Source of the DNA: Corynebacterium gottingense
Lineage (GTDB): Bacteria; Actinomycetota; Actinomycetes; Mycobacteriales; Mycobacteriaceae
Assembly (NCBI RefSeq): GCF_003693265.1
Contig: NZ_RDRE01000011.1
Location: 17,798 to 81,797, forward strand
Reading direction: 5' to 3'
DNA length: 64,000 nucleotides
The notes below the pieces were generated by a model. The model was not told where the DNA came from. It saw only the letters and a program-made list of their open reading frames with translations, and made no database searches. Position numbers and translations under genes: made by a program. This document shows, in pieces, positions 25,937-35,226 of the stretch. Position 1 is the stretch's first letter; each line of letters starts with the position of its first letter.

Positions 25937-27283
25937 ATGACCACCGCAACCGCATCGCCACCGACCTACTTCCGCACCCAACGACCAGACGACCCACTCA
26001 GTTCCGCCGCCCAGGCCACCCGCGAGGCCCACTTCGCCGTCTTCGCCCCGTACATCGACGGCGACATCGAGGACTTCGACCTGCGCGTCACCCAGATCCA
26101 GCAGGCCACCGGGTGGTCCAAGGGCTTCGTCGAACACGGCATCTTCGCCTACGCCACACTGCGGCACCTCCCCCAGCTCCAGGAGATCCACTGCCGCACG
26201 AAGCTGCTCGACATGTCGCACCTCACCGCCATCGAGCGGGTGCTCGCCGAGCTCGGGGAGGAGGTCGACCCTGAGGCTTTCGCGCTTATCGACGACACCT
26301 TGGCCGCCCTCTTCACGCCCTCCAAAACCGATCAGCACATGCCCCGGAGACACACCGTCACCAGACGCATCCGCGAGCTCATCCGCCAGATCGACCCGGA
26401 GCGCGCCTACGACCCGAAGCGCCGCCGAGAGCGAGCCGCTGCGGGGCCATCAGTCACGTTCGCAGACTTCGTCTTGGGCGGGGTGTCGCAGTCCGTGGTC
26501 CAGCTCAACACGGACGAGGTGACCGCGGCCCAGTGCAAGAAGAGCATTCTCCGTGTGGCGCGCGAGCAGAAGCTGACGTTGGCCGAGACGGTGGTGCGGC
26601 TGTTGACGGGGGAGGTGGTGGCGTCGGTAAGCCCGGTGCTCCACGTCTACGCGCCGAAGGGGCGCGCGGCGGGCGACCCGGTGCAGCTGCCCGGGAGCGG
26701 GTGGACGGGGCCGGAGGCGACGGCGGCGCTGGACGAGTGGATCGCACGGGCCGGTGCGCGCGAGGTGGACCTGGACGAGATTTCGCGGAAAAGTACCGAG
26801 AGCTACACGCCGACCGCGGAGATGCGCAGCTACGTCGTGGCGCGCGACGGCACATGTATTTTCCCGGGGTGCCACCGGTCGGCGGCGGACTGTCAACTGG
26901 ACCACCGCATCCCCTTCGACCGGGGTGGCACGACGACGCCGGACAACCTCTTCGCGCTCTGCCAGCACCATCACAACCTGAAAACCGATAAGCGGGCCAC
27001 GTACCTGGTCGACCGGGCGACCGGTGAGGTGGTCTGGCTGTTCGCCGACGGGACGTACGAGTTCGCCGAGTCCGAGGGGCTCCTCAACCAGGAAGCCGTG
27101 CCGACGCACCCGCGATGGAGGTCCAGCCTGGACAGCGTGCGAAGGAATCGGGCGCGCGCCGCCGAGTTCGCCGCGAAGGGCCACGCGATCCTGGACGAGC
27201 TCGACCGCGACCACGACGAGGAGAAGGCCAACGCGCGGATCGCGGCGCTCGAGCGGGAGTACGGAATGATTTTCCCGAGCTAG
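25937..27283 (+). CDS. DUF222/HNH nuclease-domain protein (13E12-like)
   Basis: This protein of about 448 residues has an N-terminal helical DUF222 region and a C-terminal HNH site: CIFPGCHRSAADCQLDHRIPFDRGG, then NLFALCQHHHNLK. The cysteines would bind structural zinc. Such proteins are multiplied in actinobacterial genomes (the mycobacterial 13E12 family) and their role is not settled. ATG 25937 follows GGGGGG. A second, distant relative lies at 57117-58196. Confidence 0.88.
   Translation: MTTATASPPTYFRTQRPDDPLSSAAQATREAHFAVFAPYIDGDIEDFDLRVTQIQQATGWSKGFVEHGIFAYATLRHLPQLQEIHCRTKLLDMSHLTAIERVLAELGEEVDPEAFALIDDTLAALFTPSKTDQHMPRRHTVTRRIRELIRQIDPERAYDPKRRRERAAAGPSVTFADFVLGGVSQSVVQLNTDEVTAAQCKKSILRVAREQKLTLAETVVRLLTGEVVASVSPVLHVYAPKGRAAGDPVQLPGSGWTGPEATAALDEWIARAGAREVDLDEISRKSTESYTPTAEMRSYVVARDGTCIFPGCHRSAADCQLDHRIPFDRGGTTTPDNLFALCQHHHNLKTDKRATYLVDRATGEVVWLFADGTYEFAESEGLLNQEAVPTHPRWRSSLDSVRRNRARAAEFAAKGHAILDELDRDHDEEKANARIAALEREYGMIFPS
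26284..26294 (-). repeat. CGTCGATAAGC site in the first HNH gene
   Basis: Exact copy reading Leu-Ile-Asp on the coding strand. Confidence 0.9.
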
Positions 27284-27368
27284 TCCTTTTCACCGAGCGC
27301 GAAGTGGATACGCGCCCTAAACTTCGCTGGGCACGACCCACCATGCAACGAAAACGAGGTAGCACCAC

Positions 27369-28649
27369 ATGCAACTCCCCGCACCCCTCAACCAGATGGT
27401 CAAGGACGCCACGCTCGAACAGGTCATCGCCGCCATCGCCGGCGTGTTCGTGGCCGGCGGACTCGTCGGCGGCGCGATCAGCGCGATCGCCACCCAGAAC
27501 ACCGAGACCACCGAGACCACCACCGGCCCGACCCTGGAAGCCCGCGCGAAGCTCGACGCCCTCTACCAGGCGCCGGGTCCGGACTCCGGTAAGGACGCGT
27601 TCGACGGCAACGGCCAGACCCACCCATTCAAGGGCCAGGTCATCCCCGGCTTCTCCGGCATGATCGAGATCGGCGACGGTTCTTTCTACGCCCTGCCTGA
27701 TAACGGCTTCGGCGCCAAGGACAACTCCTCCGACTTCCTGCTGCGCATCTACCACGTCAGGCCAAATTGGGAGACCGCGGAAACCGCCAAGGACCCGCAG
27801 GGCGTCGGCGGCGTCGAGGTGCTCGACTTCGCCGGGATGAAGGACCCGAACCACAAGATCCCGTGGGAGATCGTCAACAACGACACGGAGGACCGCCTCC
27901 TCACCGGCGCGGATTTCGACCCCGAATCCTTCGTCCAGGCCGAGGACGGCACCTTCTGGGTCGGCGAAGAGTTCGGCCCGTACATCCTGCACCTTGACAA
28001 GGACGGCACGCTTCTCGACGCCCCGTTCCCCTACCCCGGCGTCACCAGCCCGTCCAACCCGGCCTTGAAGGACGGGGAAACCCCCAACCTGCGTAACTCC
28101 AAGGGTTTCGAGCCCATGGCCACCGACGGGCGCTACCTCTACCCCATCTTCGAGGGCTATCTTGACGACGCCACCGACAAGCACGTCCGCGTCGTCTCCC
28201 AGTTCGACACCGAGGAAGGCAAGTACACCGGCAAGACCTGGAACTACGTCGCCGAGACCGAGGACGCGAACCTAGGCGACGCCTTCCTCACCGAGGACGG
28301 CCGCCTCCTCGTCCTCGAGCGCGACGACAACCTGGGCTCCGACGCGGCACTGAAGAAGGTCTTCGAGGTCAAGGGCTTCAAGGATGCGGAGCCGGGCAGC
28401 ACCTTGGAGAAGGACTTGATGGTGGACCTGCTCAACATTGCAAACCCGGGCAAGATCGGCATGGTGTCCGACGCCCGCGCGTACGGCGTCGGCGACCCCT
28501 TCTCCTTCCCGCTGGTCAGCGTGGAAACCATCGTCCAGCTCAAGGACGGCCGCTACCTCACCGCCCTGGACAACAACTTCCCGGGCAACGACGGCCGCTA
28601 CCGCGGCAAGCCGGACGACACCGAGATGCTCATCTTCTCCATCAAGTAG
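27369..28649 (+). CDS. Exported esterase-like/phytase-like beta-propeller protein
   Basis: This 426-residue protein has an N-terminal hydrophobic stretch (EQVIAAIAGVFVAGGLVGGAISAIA) acting as a signal or anchor, then a six-blade phytase-like fold: GFSGMIEIGDGSFYALPDNGFG, FDPESFVQAEDGTFWVGEEFGP and YLTALDNNFPGNDGR. The family is named for weak esterase activity and possible phosphate release from organic phosphates. A TAAACT -10 element lies about 45 bases before the ATG, and GAGG serves as ribosome site. Confidence 0.85.
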   Translation: MQLPAPLNQMVKDATLEQVIAAIAGVFVAGGLVGGAISAIATQNTETTETTTGPTLEARAKLDALYQAPGPDSGKDAFDGNGQTHPFKGQVIPGFSGMIEIGDGSFYALPDNGFGAKDNSSDFLLRIYHVRPNWETAETAKDPQGVGGVEVLDFAGMKDPNHKIPWEIVNNDTEDRLLTGADFDPESFVQAEDGTFWVGEEFGPYILHLDKDGTLLDAPFPYPGVTSPSNPALKDGETPNLRNSKGFEPMATDGRYLYPIFEGYLDDATDKHVRVVSQFDTEEGKYTGKTWNYVAETEDANLGDAFLTEDGRLLVLERDDNLGSDAALKKVFEVKGFKDAEPGSTLEKDLMVDLLNIANPGKIGMVSDARAYGVGDPFSFPLVSVETIVQLKDGRYLTALDNNFPGNDGRYRGKPDDTEMLIFSIK

Positions 28650-28655
28650 CGCCCG

Positions 28656-29198
28656 CTACCGCAGGTAGAACCGGTCCACGACCTCGTACTTCGGGCCGCC
28701 GCTTCGACCTTGCCCGCGGTGCGACTCCATGAGGAGCACCTCGTCGACGGTGAAGTCGGGGCCGGAGTAGATGGAGAGGGCGTGGGCGTGGTCGTCGAGA
28801 AGCAGCATGTCCCGCGTCCTCGTCCCCCTGCGGGCGACTGACAGGTGGGCGCGCTGGCGCCGCCACTGCTCCGGGTCGAGCTGGCAGTCCGCCATGAGGT
28901 CCTTGAGCGGCGCCTTGTCCCCGCCGACGCCGATCCACAGCGTGCGGCGGTCGAAGCAGCCGGCGCCGCGCAGGTGCAGGCGCAGCGGGCGGGTAAACGC
29001 CGTCGCCTGCGAGAGGTGGTCGCTCACCGCGGCGGCGTCGTTCGGCTGGCTGCCGTAGAACGCGCACGTGATGTGCCAGTTGTCCGGGTCCGTCCAGCGC
29101 ACCTCCGTGCCGGAGAACTCCCGGATCGGGCGCAGGGCAGTGATGAGGTGCTCCGTGACCTCGGCCGGTGGGACGATCGCTGCGAAGAGACGTCTCAT
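28656..29198 (-). CDS. thpR: RNA 2',3'-cyclic phosphodiesterase ThpR (LigT)
   Basis: This 2H phosphoesterase of about 180 residues has its two catalytic motifs at H42-x-T44 (WHITCAFYG) and H118-x-S120 (AHLSVAR). It hydrolyses 2',3'-cyclic phosphates on RNA ends and can ligate RNA in reverse. It starts 25 bases from the divergent helicase hrpB, an arrangement also known from E. coli, which suggests a conserved RNA-processing link. Confidence 0.93.
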   Translation of the reverse strand: MRRLFAAIVPPAEVTEHLITALRPIREFSGTEVRWTDPDNWHITCAFYGSQPNDAAAVSDHLSQATAFTRPLRLHLRGAGCFDRRTLWIGVGGDKAPLKDLMADCQLDPEQWRRQRAHLSVARRGTRTRDMLLLDDHAHALSIYSGPDFTVDEVLLMESHRGQGRSGGPKYEVVDRFYLR

Positions 29199-29223
29199 GC
29201 CCCTCACGCTACCCTGGAAACTC

Positions 29224-31395
29224 ATGTTTGACCTTGCGAAAATCGGAAAGGGTCTGCCAGTAGCGGATTCCCTGGACCAGCTGCCCGATTCCGGCCCGCT
29301 CGTCGTACAGGCCCCGCCCGGAACGGGTAAGACGACGCTGCTGCCGCCGGCGATTGCAAACAAGGTCGGCAAAACCATCGTCACCGCGCCGAGGCGAGTC
29401 GCGGTGCGTTCGGCGGCGAGAAGGCTGGCGCACCTGGACGGTTCAGCTTTGGGCCAAAAAGTTGGCTACTCCATCCGCGGCGAGCATAAGAACGGCGCGC
29501 TCGTCGAGTTCGTCACCCCGGGCGTACTCCTTAACCGCCTGCTCAAGGATCCGGGGCTTGAGGGAGTCAATGCAGTCATCCTCGACGAGGTCCACGAGCG
29601 CCAGCTGGACACCGACCTGGTGCTGGCCATGTGCATGGAGGTCGCAGTGCTTCGCGACGATCTCTACCTCGCCGCCATGTCCGCCACCCTCGACGCGGGC
29701 ACGTTCGCCCAGCACATGGGCGCGCACGTCATGTCCACGGAAGCGGTGACCCACCCGCTGGACATCGAGTACGCGCCGCACCCGGAGCGCGTCCAGGGCA
29801 CGCGTGACTTCTACCGCCACGTTGCGCAGTTGGCGCAGGCCAGCACAACGCGCACCCTCGTCTTCGTCCCCGGCGCGCGCGAGGTGGACCTGGTGTACGG
29901 CGCATGTGCTGATGCGAAGCCCCTGCACGGGCGGCTTTCCTCCGCCGAGCAGGACGAGGCGCTGAACGGAAGCTCCCAAGTCGTCGTCGCGACGAGTATT
30001 GCGGAGTCCTCGATCACGGTGCCGGGCGTGCGCCGCGTGGTCGACGCGGGCCTGTCGCGCGTGCCCAAGCGCGACAACCGCGGCATGACGGGGCTGGTCA
30101 CGGTCTCGGAGGCCGTCACGAGTGCGGAGCAGCGGGCGGGCCGCGCAGGCAGGCTCGGGCCGGGGCACGTCATTCGAGCATTTTCCCGCGATGACTTCCA
30201 AAAATTCGCGGCGGACATTTCGCCCGAAATTGCCACCAGCGACCTCACCGGCGCCGCGCTCGCCATCGCGGCGTGGGGCTCGCCCGACCTGCCGTTGCTC
30301 GATCAGCCGCCGGAGCAGTCGCTTGCCGACGCCCACGCCACCCTCCGCCAACTCGGAGCCCTCGACGCCGACAACGCCATCACCACTTTTGGCCGAAAAC
30401 TTGTGGGCCTGCCGCTGGACCCCCGGCTCGGGGCGGCGCTGCTGGAGTACGGGTCGGGGGCGGCGGAGTGCGTCGCCAGGCTCGGCGACATGGACACGAA
30501 GCGGCTCGGCCGGCTCGTGCCGAAAACCTCAAAGGTCCCCGACGGCGACGTGATTGCGACTGCGTTCCCGCAGTGGGTGGCAAAGCGGGGCGGCGACGAG
30601 TACCTGCTGGCCAGCGGCACCCGCGCAACTTTTGCAGGAAAAGAAGAGTGGATCGCCGCCGCCGAGGTGCAGAGGACGTCCCGCGGCGCCATCATCCGCG
30701 AGGCCGCGCCGTATCACCTGCCGGAAGCGCGCGTCGAGGAGACCGTCCGAGCAACCTTGCACAACGGGAAGGTCCGCGGGCGGAAGGTTCGGGCGGTCGG
30801 CGCGATCGAGCTGTCGTCGACGCCAGTGAAACTGTCGCCGGAAGAGGCGCAGGGGGCGCTCAAAGGGATCTCCCTGGAGGATCTCCAACTCGACGACGCG
30901 GCGCAGAAGCTCAAGCAGCGGCTGGACTTCCTGCACGACGCGCTTGGCAGTCCGTGGCCCGATGTGTCGCGTGGCGACTATTCGGTGGAGGTTGGCGAGC
31001 TGGCGGGTGGGGCGTCGATAAGCGAGCTCAATATGCGCAACGCACTCATGCGGCAGCTGCCGTGGCCCGAGGCCGCGAAGCTGGACGAGCTCGCGCCGGA
31101 GCGGCTGCCGATCGGCAGGATCGATTACTCGACGGGGCGACCGCTCGTACGGGTGAAGCTGCAGCTGGCGTTCGGGCTGGCGGACTCGCCGGTGATCGCG
31201 GGGCGCAAACTTCTCTTCCACCTGCTGTCGCCGGCCGGGCGCGAGCTGGCCGTCACCGACGACCTCCGCAGCTTCTGGGACGGCCCGTACCAGGACGTGC
31301 GCAAGGAGATGCGCGGCCGCTACCCCAAGCACCCGTGGCCGGAGGACCCGTGGAGCGCGACGCCGACTGCACGCACAAAAAAGCACCAAAACTAA
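29224..31395 (+). CDS. hrpB: DEAH-box ATP-dependent helicase HrpB
   Basis: This helicase of about 723 residues has Walker A APPGTGKTT (Lys 36), TAPRRVAVRSAARRLA, the DEVH box in LDEVHERQLDTDL, SAT in AAMSATLDAG and motif VI QRAGRAGRLGPG. The C-terminal half is the HrpB-specific region with WDGPYQDVRKEMRGRYPKHPWPEDP. It is somewhat shorter than the usual 800 residues. The RNA substrate is unknown. ATG 29224 is chosen because the family N-terminus begins there. Confidence 0.93.
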   Translation: MFDLAKIGKGLPVADSLDQLPDSGPLVVQAPPGTGKTTLLPPAIANKVGKTIVTAPRRVAVRSAARRLAHLDGSALGQKVGYSIRGEHKNGALVEFVTPGVLLNRLLKDPGLEGVNAVILDEVHERQLDTDLVLAMCMEVAVLRDDLYLAAMSATLDAGTFAQHMGAHVMSTEAVTHPLDIEYAPHPERVQGTRDFYRHVAQLAQASTTRTLVFVPGAREVDLVYGACADAKPLHGRLSSAEQDEALNGSSQVVVATSIAESSITVPGVRRVVDAGLSRVPKRDNRGMTGLVTVSEAVTSAEQRAGRAGRLGPGHVIRAFSRDDFQKFAADISPEIATSDLTGAALAIAAWGSPDLPLLDQPPEQSLADAHATLRQLGALDADNAITTFGRKLVGLPLDPRLGAALLEYGSGAAECVARLGDMDTKRLGRLVPKTSKVPDGDVIATAFPQWVAKRGGDEYLLASGTRATFAGKEEWIAAAEVQRTSRGAIIREAAPYHLPEARVEETVRATLHNGKVRGRKVRAVGAIELSSTPVKLSPEEAQGALKGISLEDLQLDDAAQKLKQRLDFLHDALGSPWPDVSRGDYSVEVGELAGGASISELNMRNALMRQLPWPEAAKLDELAPERLPIGRIDYSTGRPLVRVKLQLAFGLADSPVIAGRKLLFHLLSPAGRELAVTDDLRSFWDGPYQDVRKEMRGRYPKHPWPEDPWSATPTARTKKHQN
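31013..31023 (+). repeat. CGTCGATAAGC site in hrpB
   Basis: Exact copy in a different reading frame (Ala-Ser-Ile-Ser), which forces a rare ATA codon. This argues that the DNA motif is not a by-product of protein sequence. Confidence 0.9.
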
Positions 31396-31429
31396 CAGAT
31401 TTGGGGGCTCGCCGGGTAACTTATTCGCC

Positions 31430-32893
31430 ATGACTACCCGCGCCCACACTGTAACTATGTGGACTTTGGTCTCCCTGATCATCGGCTCCACCATCGGCTC
31501 CGGCATCTTTGCCCTGCCGCAAAACATCGGCTCGGTGGCCAGCCCCGGGGCGATGCTGATCGGCTGGGTGATCGCCGGCGTGGGCATGCTCTCTGTCGCG
31601 TTTGTGTTCCAGATCCTGGCGCGTCGCAAGCCGCACCTGGACTCCGGCGTGTACTCCTACGTGCGCGCGGGCCTGGGCGACTTCATCGGCTTTACCAGCG
31701 GGTTAGGGTACTGGCTGGGCTCCGTGATGGCGCAGGTGGGCTACGCCACCCTGTTCTTCTCCACCATCGGCTACTACGTGCCGGCGTTCAAGAACGACTG
31801 GGTGCTGGCCGGCGCGGTGACCGTCCTGACCTGGACGATCTTTGCCATGCTCACGCGCGGGGTGAAGCAGGCCGCGGTGATGAACGTGATCACCACGGTG
31901 GCCAAGTTGGTGCCGATTTTGTGCTTCGTGGTCCTCGTCGCCTTCCTCGGCTTTTCCTGGGACAAATTCACGTTGGACTTTTGGGGCGAAAGTTCTTCGA
32001 TCCCGTTTTCCCAGCAGCTGCAGGGCATCATGCTGTACACGGTGTGGGTGTTCATCGGTATCGAGGGCGCCTCGGTGTACTCCAAGCAGGCGCGCACGCG
32101 CACGGACGTCGGCCGCGCCACCATCATCGGCTTCCTCTCCGTCCTCCTGCTGCTGGTCGCGGTGTCGACGCTGTCCTACGGCGTGCTCACCCAGCCGGAG
32201 CTGGCGGCGCTGCCGGAAAACTCGATGGGCGCGGTCCTCGAGGCGGTCGTCGGTCCGTGGGGCGGCGTGTTCATCTCCATCGGCCTGTGCCTGTCGGTGC
32301 TCGGCGCCTACGTGTCGTGGCAGATGCTGTGCGCGGAGCCGATCGTGCTCATGGCCAACGACGGCCTGCTGCCCAAGGCCCTGGGCAAGACGAACAACGA
32401 GGGATCCCCGTTCCGCGCGCAGCTCATCTCCACGGTGGTGATCCAGCTCTTTGTCATCATCTTCTTTTCCAACGAGGCCTCCTACAACGCGATGGTGCAG
32501 CTGGCCACCATCATGTACCTGCTGCCCTACATCTTCTCCTCGCTGTACCTGATCCTGCTGGCCTCGCGCGGCAAGGGCCTGAGCCACCCGCACGCGGGCG
32601 AGCGTTTCGACGACTCCGGGCCGGCCACCACCCGCGCGGACGACCGCCGCAGCCTCATCATCGGCGTGGTCGGGTTCGTCTACTCGCTGTGGCTCGTCTA
32701 CGCCGCGGACCCGGTCTACGTGCTGCTGGGCGCGCTCGCGGTCCTGCCGTGCATCGTGCCGTACGTGTGGACGCGCGTGCACAACAAGGAGCGCCTGTTC
32801 AATGCGTTCGAGTGGGTTGTCGTCGCCATCGTTGTCGTCGGCGCCGCGTTCGCGGTGCTCAGGCTTATCGACGGCACACTCACCCTCAGCTAA
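31430..32893 (+). CDS. APC-family basic amino acid/antiporter permease (ArcD/LysI-like)
   Basis: This 487-residue permease has twelve or thirteen spans. The first span has the APC helix break IGSTIGSGIFALP, and FIGIEGASVYSKQARTRTDVGRA is typical of the arginine-ornithine/lysine transporter subgroup. QMLCAEPIVLMANDGLLP also fits. The exact substrate is not visible. Its 3' end overlaps the convergent TetR gene by eight bases. Confidence 0.88.
   Translation: MTTRAHTVTMWTLVSLIIGSTIGSGIFALPQNIGSVASPGAMLIGWVIAGVGMLSVAFVFQILARRKPHLDSGVYSYVRAGLGDFIGFTSGLGYWLGSVMAQVGYATLFFSTIGYYVPAFKNDWVLAGAVTVLTWTIFAMLTRGVKQAAVMNVITTVAKLVPILCFVVLVAFLGFSWDKFTLDFWGESSSIPFSQQLQGIMLYTVWVFIGIEGASVYSKQARTRTDVGRATIIGFLSVLLLLVAVSTLSYGVLTQPELAALPENSMGAVLEAVVGPWGGVFISIGLCLSVLGAYVSWQMLCAEPIVLMANDGLLPKALGKTNNEGSPFRAQLISTVVIQLFVIIFFSNEASYNAMVQLATIMYLLPYIFSSLYLILLASRGKGLSHPHAGERFDDSGPATTRADDRRSLIIGVVGFVYSLWLVYAADPVYVLLGALAVLPCIVPYVWTRVHNKERLFNAFEWVVVAIVVVGAAFAVLRLIDGTLTLS
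32863..32873 (-). repeat. CGTCGATAAGC site in the APC permease gene
   Basis: Exact copy reading Leu-Ile-Asp on the coding strand. Confidence 0.9.
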
Positions 32894-33488
32894 CGCCAAT
32901 CACCGGCCACAACACCTCGGTGATGCGCTCGGCCTGCAGCTTCGCGCTGCCCACGTTAAAAGTGGAGCGCAGAATCACAGCACCGACGACCATTGCGCCG
33001 ACGACGCCCGGGTCGGCCTCGGGGCGCAGGGTGCCCTTCGTCTGGGCGTCCTCGATGTCCTCGATGAACCTGTCGTAGAACGCCTCTTCGAAGCGCTCGC
33101 GCCACGCGACCACGAGCGGGTCGGCAGAGGCGATGAGCGAGCCGAAGACGCGGGTGCCCACATTGTCCTCGATGAAGGAACCGAGCTCCGTGATGTACTC
33201 GCGGAACGCCTCCTTGGTCAGCGCGTCATCCTCGGAGTAGTAGTCCACGATGTTGGGGATGGAGATGGCGATGTTGTCCAGCGCGTCGACCAGCATCTCT
33301 TTGCGGTCCGCGTAGCGACGGTAGATGGTCGTTTTGGCCACACCGGAATCGGCGACGACCGCGTCGATGGAGGTTGCGCTAAACCCCTCGCGCTGCGCGA
33401 TGCGGAGCACGGATGCGTAGATCCGCTCCTCGGTGGTGAGCTTCTTGGCGGAACCGTCTCCTTTTGCGTCACGATCAATGTGTGCCAT
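32886..33488 (-). CDS. TetR-family regulator
   Basis: This 200-residue regulator has the N-terminal HTH in FSATSIDAVVADSGVAKTTIYRRYADRKEML and a helical ligand-binding domain with a TetR_C_11-like end. The neighbour upstream on the same strand is a broken permease gene, so the original target may be lost. The convergent permease is the other candidate target. No clear operator is visible. Confidence 0.88.
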   Translation of the reverse strand: MAHIDRDAKGDGSAKKLTTEERIYASVLRIAQREGFSATSIDAVVADSGVAKTTIYRRYADRKEMLVDALDNIAISIPNIVDYYSEDDALTKEAFREYITELGSFIEDNVGTRVFGSLIASADPLVVAWRERFEEAFYDRFIEDIEDAQTKGTLRPEADPGVVGAMVVGAVILRSTFNVGSAKLQAERITEVLWPVIGVS

Positions 33489-33510
33489 ACGTCAATATTC
33501 TGGCATATCC

Positions 33511-34186
33511 CTAGGAGCGTGTCAGCAGTTCCTGCCACCCGAGGCGCAGGCAGAGCACCACAACGAGCACCAAAAGCGCGATACGCACGAGTTTTGAACC
33601 GCCGCTCAATACGGTCCTTGCCCCCCAATTGGGCGCCCACCACGTTCGCCGCAGCAAGCACGAGCGCTAACTTCCACTCAACAAAGCCGCCCGCGATGAA
33701 CACCACGAGTGCCCCGGTGTTCGTCGCGGTGTTGATCACCTTCGCCATCGCGGCGGACTGCAGGAACGACTGGGTGAACACGGCCGTGAACCCCATAATG
33801 AGGAACATGCCGGTGCCGGGGCCGCGATGGCCAGCCCGATGAGCGCGCGCCGCCGGGTGATCAGCCGGTTCCCCTCCGCCCCGAACTCGGGCTTCAGCGT
33901 GATGAAGACGCCCACGGCCAGCAGCAGGACGATGATTGCGGGGCGGATGACGGAGTCGCTGATCAGGGCGACCGCCAGGGCCCCGCCTGCCGACGCACAC
34001 CCCGCCGCCACCGCGTACCCCCAGGTCACCCGCGGGACGCCAACCTTGCGCACCAGCGTCGCCGCGGCGGAGGCGGTGCCGGTCACCGCCGCGACCTTGT
34101 TGGTGGCCAGCACGCTCGCCGCCGACGACGGCGTCGATCCACCCGGCCGCCGCCGACGCCACCGCGAGCAGGAGAAGTGTGCCCAT
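33511..34186 (-). pseudogene. TauE/SafE (TSUP) permease, broken by at least three lesions
   Basis: The start MGTLLLLAVASAAAGWIDAVVGG is family-like but then changes frame near 34112, with the glycine-rich loop missing. The middle (ATNKVAAVTGTASAAATLVRKVG to LIGLAI) is in another frame. GPGTGMFLIMGF and the next spans return to the first frame with about seven residues lost near 33825. The final span GSKLVRIALLVLVVVLCLR needs a third shift near a run of six C at 33619. The original family exports sulfur-containing or organic anions. It should be non-functional. Confidence 0.8.
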
Positions 34187-34212
34187 GGCAGTAAACGCTA
34201 CTATGAGGTCCT

Positions 34213-35226
34213 ATGCAGCGTTGGATGGTTGTGGCCCCGGCTTCGGTGTTGCTGGGCTGGGTGCTCTCCGCGCTCCATGTGCCCGCAGCCTGGATCCTCG
34301 GCGCCATCATCGCCTCCGGCGCCGCGGCGCTGATCACCGGCAGCGACCTGCCGCTGGATGACCGCGTGTTCCGGCTCGCCCGCGGTGCAGTCGGCGTGAT
34401 GGCGGCGTTGCCGCTGGTGGGCATCCCGCCGAGGGAGCTGCTGCCGTTTCTCCTTCCCGGCGTCGCCGCCGCCGCGTTCGTGATCGTGCTGGCGTTCGTC
34501 GGCGGTTTCGTGCTGGCCAACCACGGTGTGTCGCGGGAGACCGGTGTGCTGTCATTGCTGGCGGGTGGGGCGTCGTTAATGCCCGCGATTGCAAAGGACG
34601 TCGGGGCCGACGTGCGCTACGTGACCCTCACGCAGTACCTCCGCCTGCTCGTGGTCTCTATGACCCTGCCGCTGGTGGCGGGGCTGCTCAGCGCACCGCA
34701 GACGCACGCCCCGGAGGAAACGGACCCGTACTGGTGGATGTGGCTGCTCGTGCCGGCGATCGTGCTGGTGGGCCAGCCGCTGGGCAAGCTGTTGCGCCTG
34801 CCCAACTCAAGCGTGTTCGGCCCGATGCTGCTCACCGCGCTCCTCGGTTCGCTCACCCCGTTCCAGATCATCCCGCCGCAGCCGCTCATGGTCGGGGCGT
34901 TCCTCTGCCTCGGCTGGATGTGCGGCGGCGGGCTCTCCGTGCCGGCGCTGCGGCAGTTCAGCCGGCTGCTGCCGGCCACGCTCGCCTACATCGTGCTGCT
35001 CATGGCGGCGTGCGCGGCGTCCGGCTGGGTGATGTCTAAGTGGCTCGGGCTCTCGCTCTACGAGGGCTACCTGGCCACCACGCCCGGCGCGCTGGAGACT
35101 GCGCTCGCGCTGTCCGCGGAGGGCGGCGCGGGGCCGGCCGTGGTGTCGCTGCAGATCATCCGGCTGGTGTGCATCCTCATCGTCGCCGGCTACCTGCCCA
35201 ACCTGCTGCGGAAGCTTTCGCGCTAG
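34213..35226 (+). CDS. AbrB-type (duplicated-domain) membrane protein
   Basis: This 337-residue protein has about ten hydrophobic segments in two similar halves. Each half contains an LxxPA-W-x-L-G or S-x-x-G-P-M-L type motif (LHVPAAWILGAIIASG, RLPNSSVFGPMLLTALLG) and a G-G-A-S-x-M-P loop. This matches the membrane AbrB/ammonia monooxygenase-like family, which has no proven substrate. ATG 34213 follows GAGGTCC. Its stop shares CTAG with the convergent DUF885 gene. Confidence 0.85.
   Translation: MQRWMVVAPASVLLGWVLSALHVPAAWILGAIIASGAAALITGSDLPLDDRVFRLARGAVGVMAALPLVGIPPRELLPFLLPGVAAAAFVIVLAFVGGFVLANHGVSRETGVLSLLAGGASLMPAIAKDVGADVRYVTLTQYLRLLVVSMTLPLVAGLLSAPQTHAPEETDPYWWMWLLVPAIVLVGQPLGKLLRLPNSSVFGPMLLTALLGSLTPFQIIPPQPLMVGAFLCLGWMCGGGLSVPALRQFSRLLPATLAYIVLLMAACAASGWVMSKWLGLSLYEGYLATTPGALETALALSAEGGAGPAVVSLQIIRLVCILIVAGYLPNLLRKLSR

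Noticed and set aside
33481..33510. Operator upstream of the TetR gene at 33488
   Set aside because: ATACG...GCATAT arms do not pair when written out.
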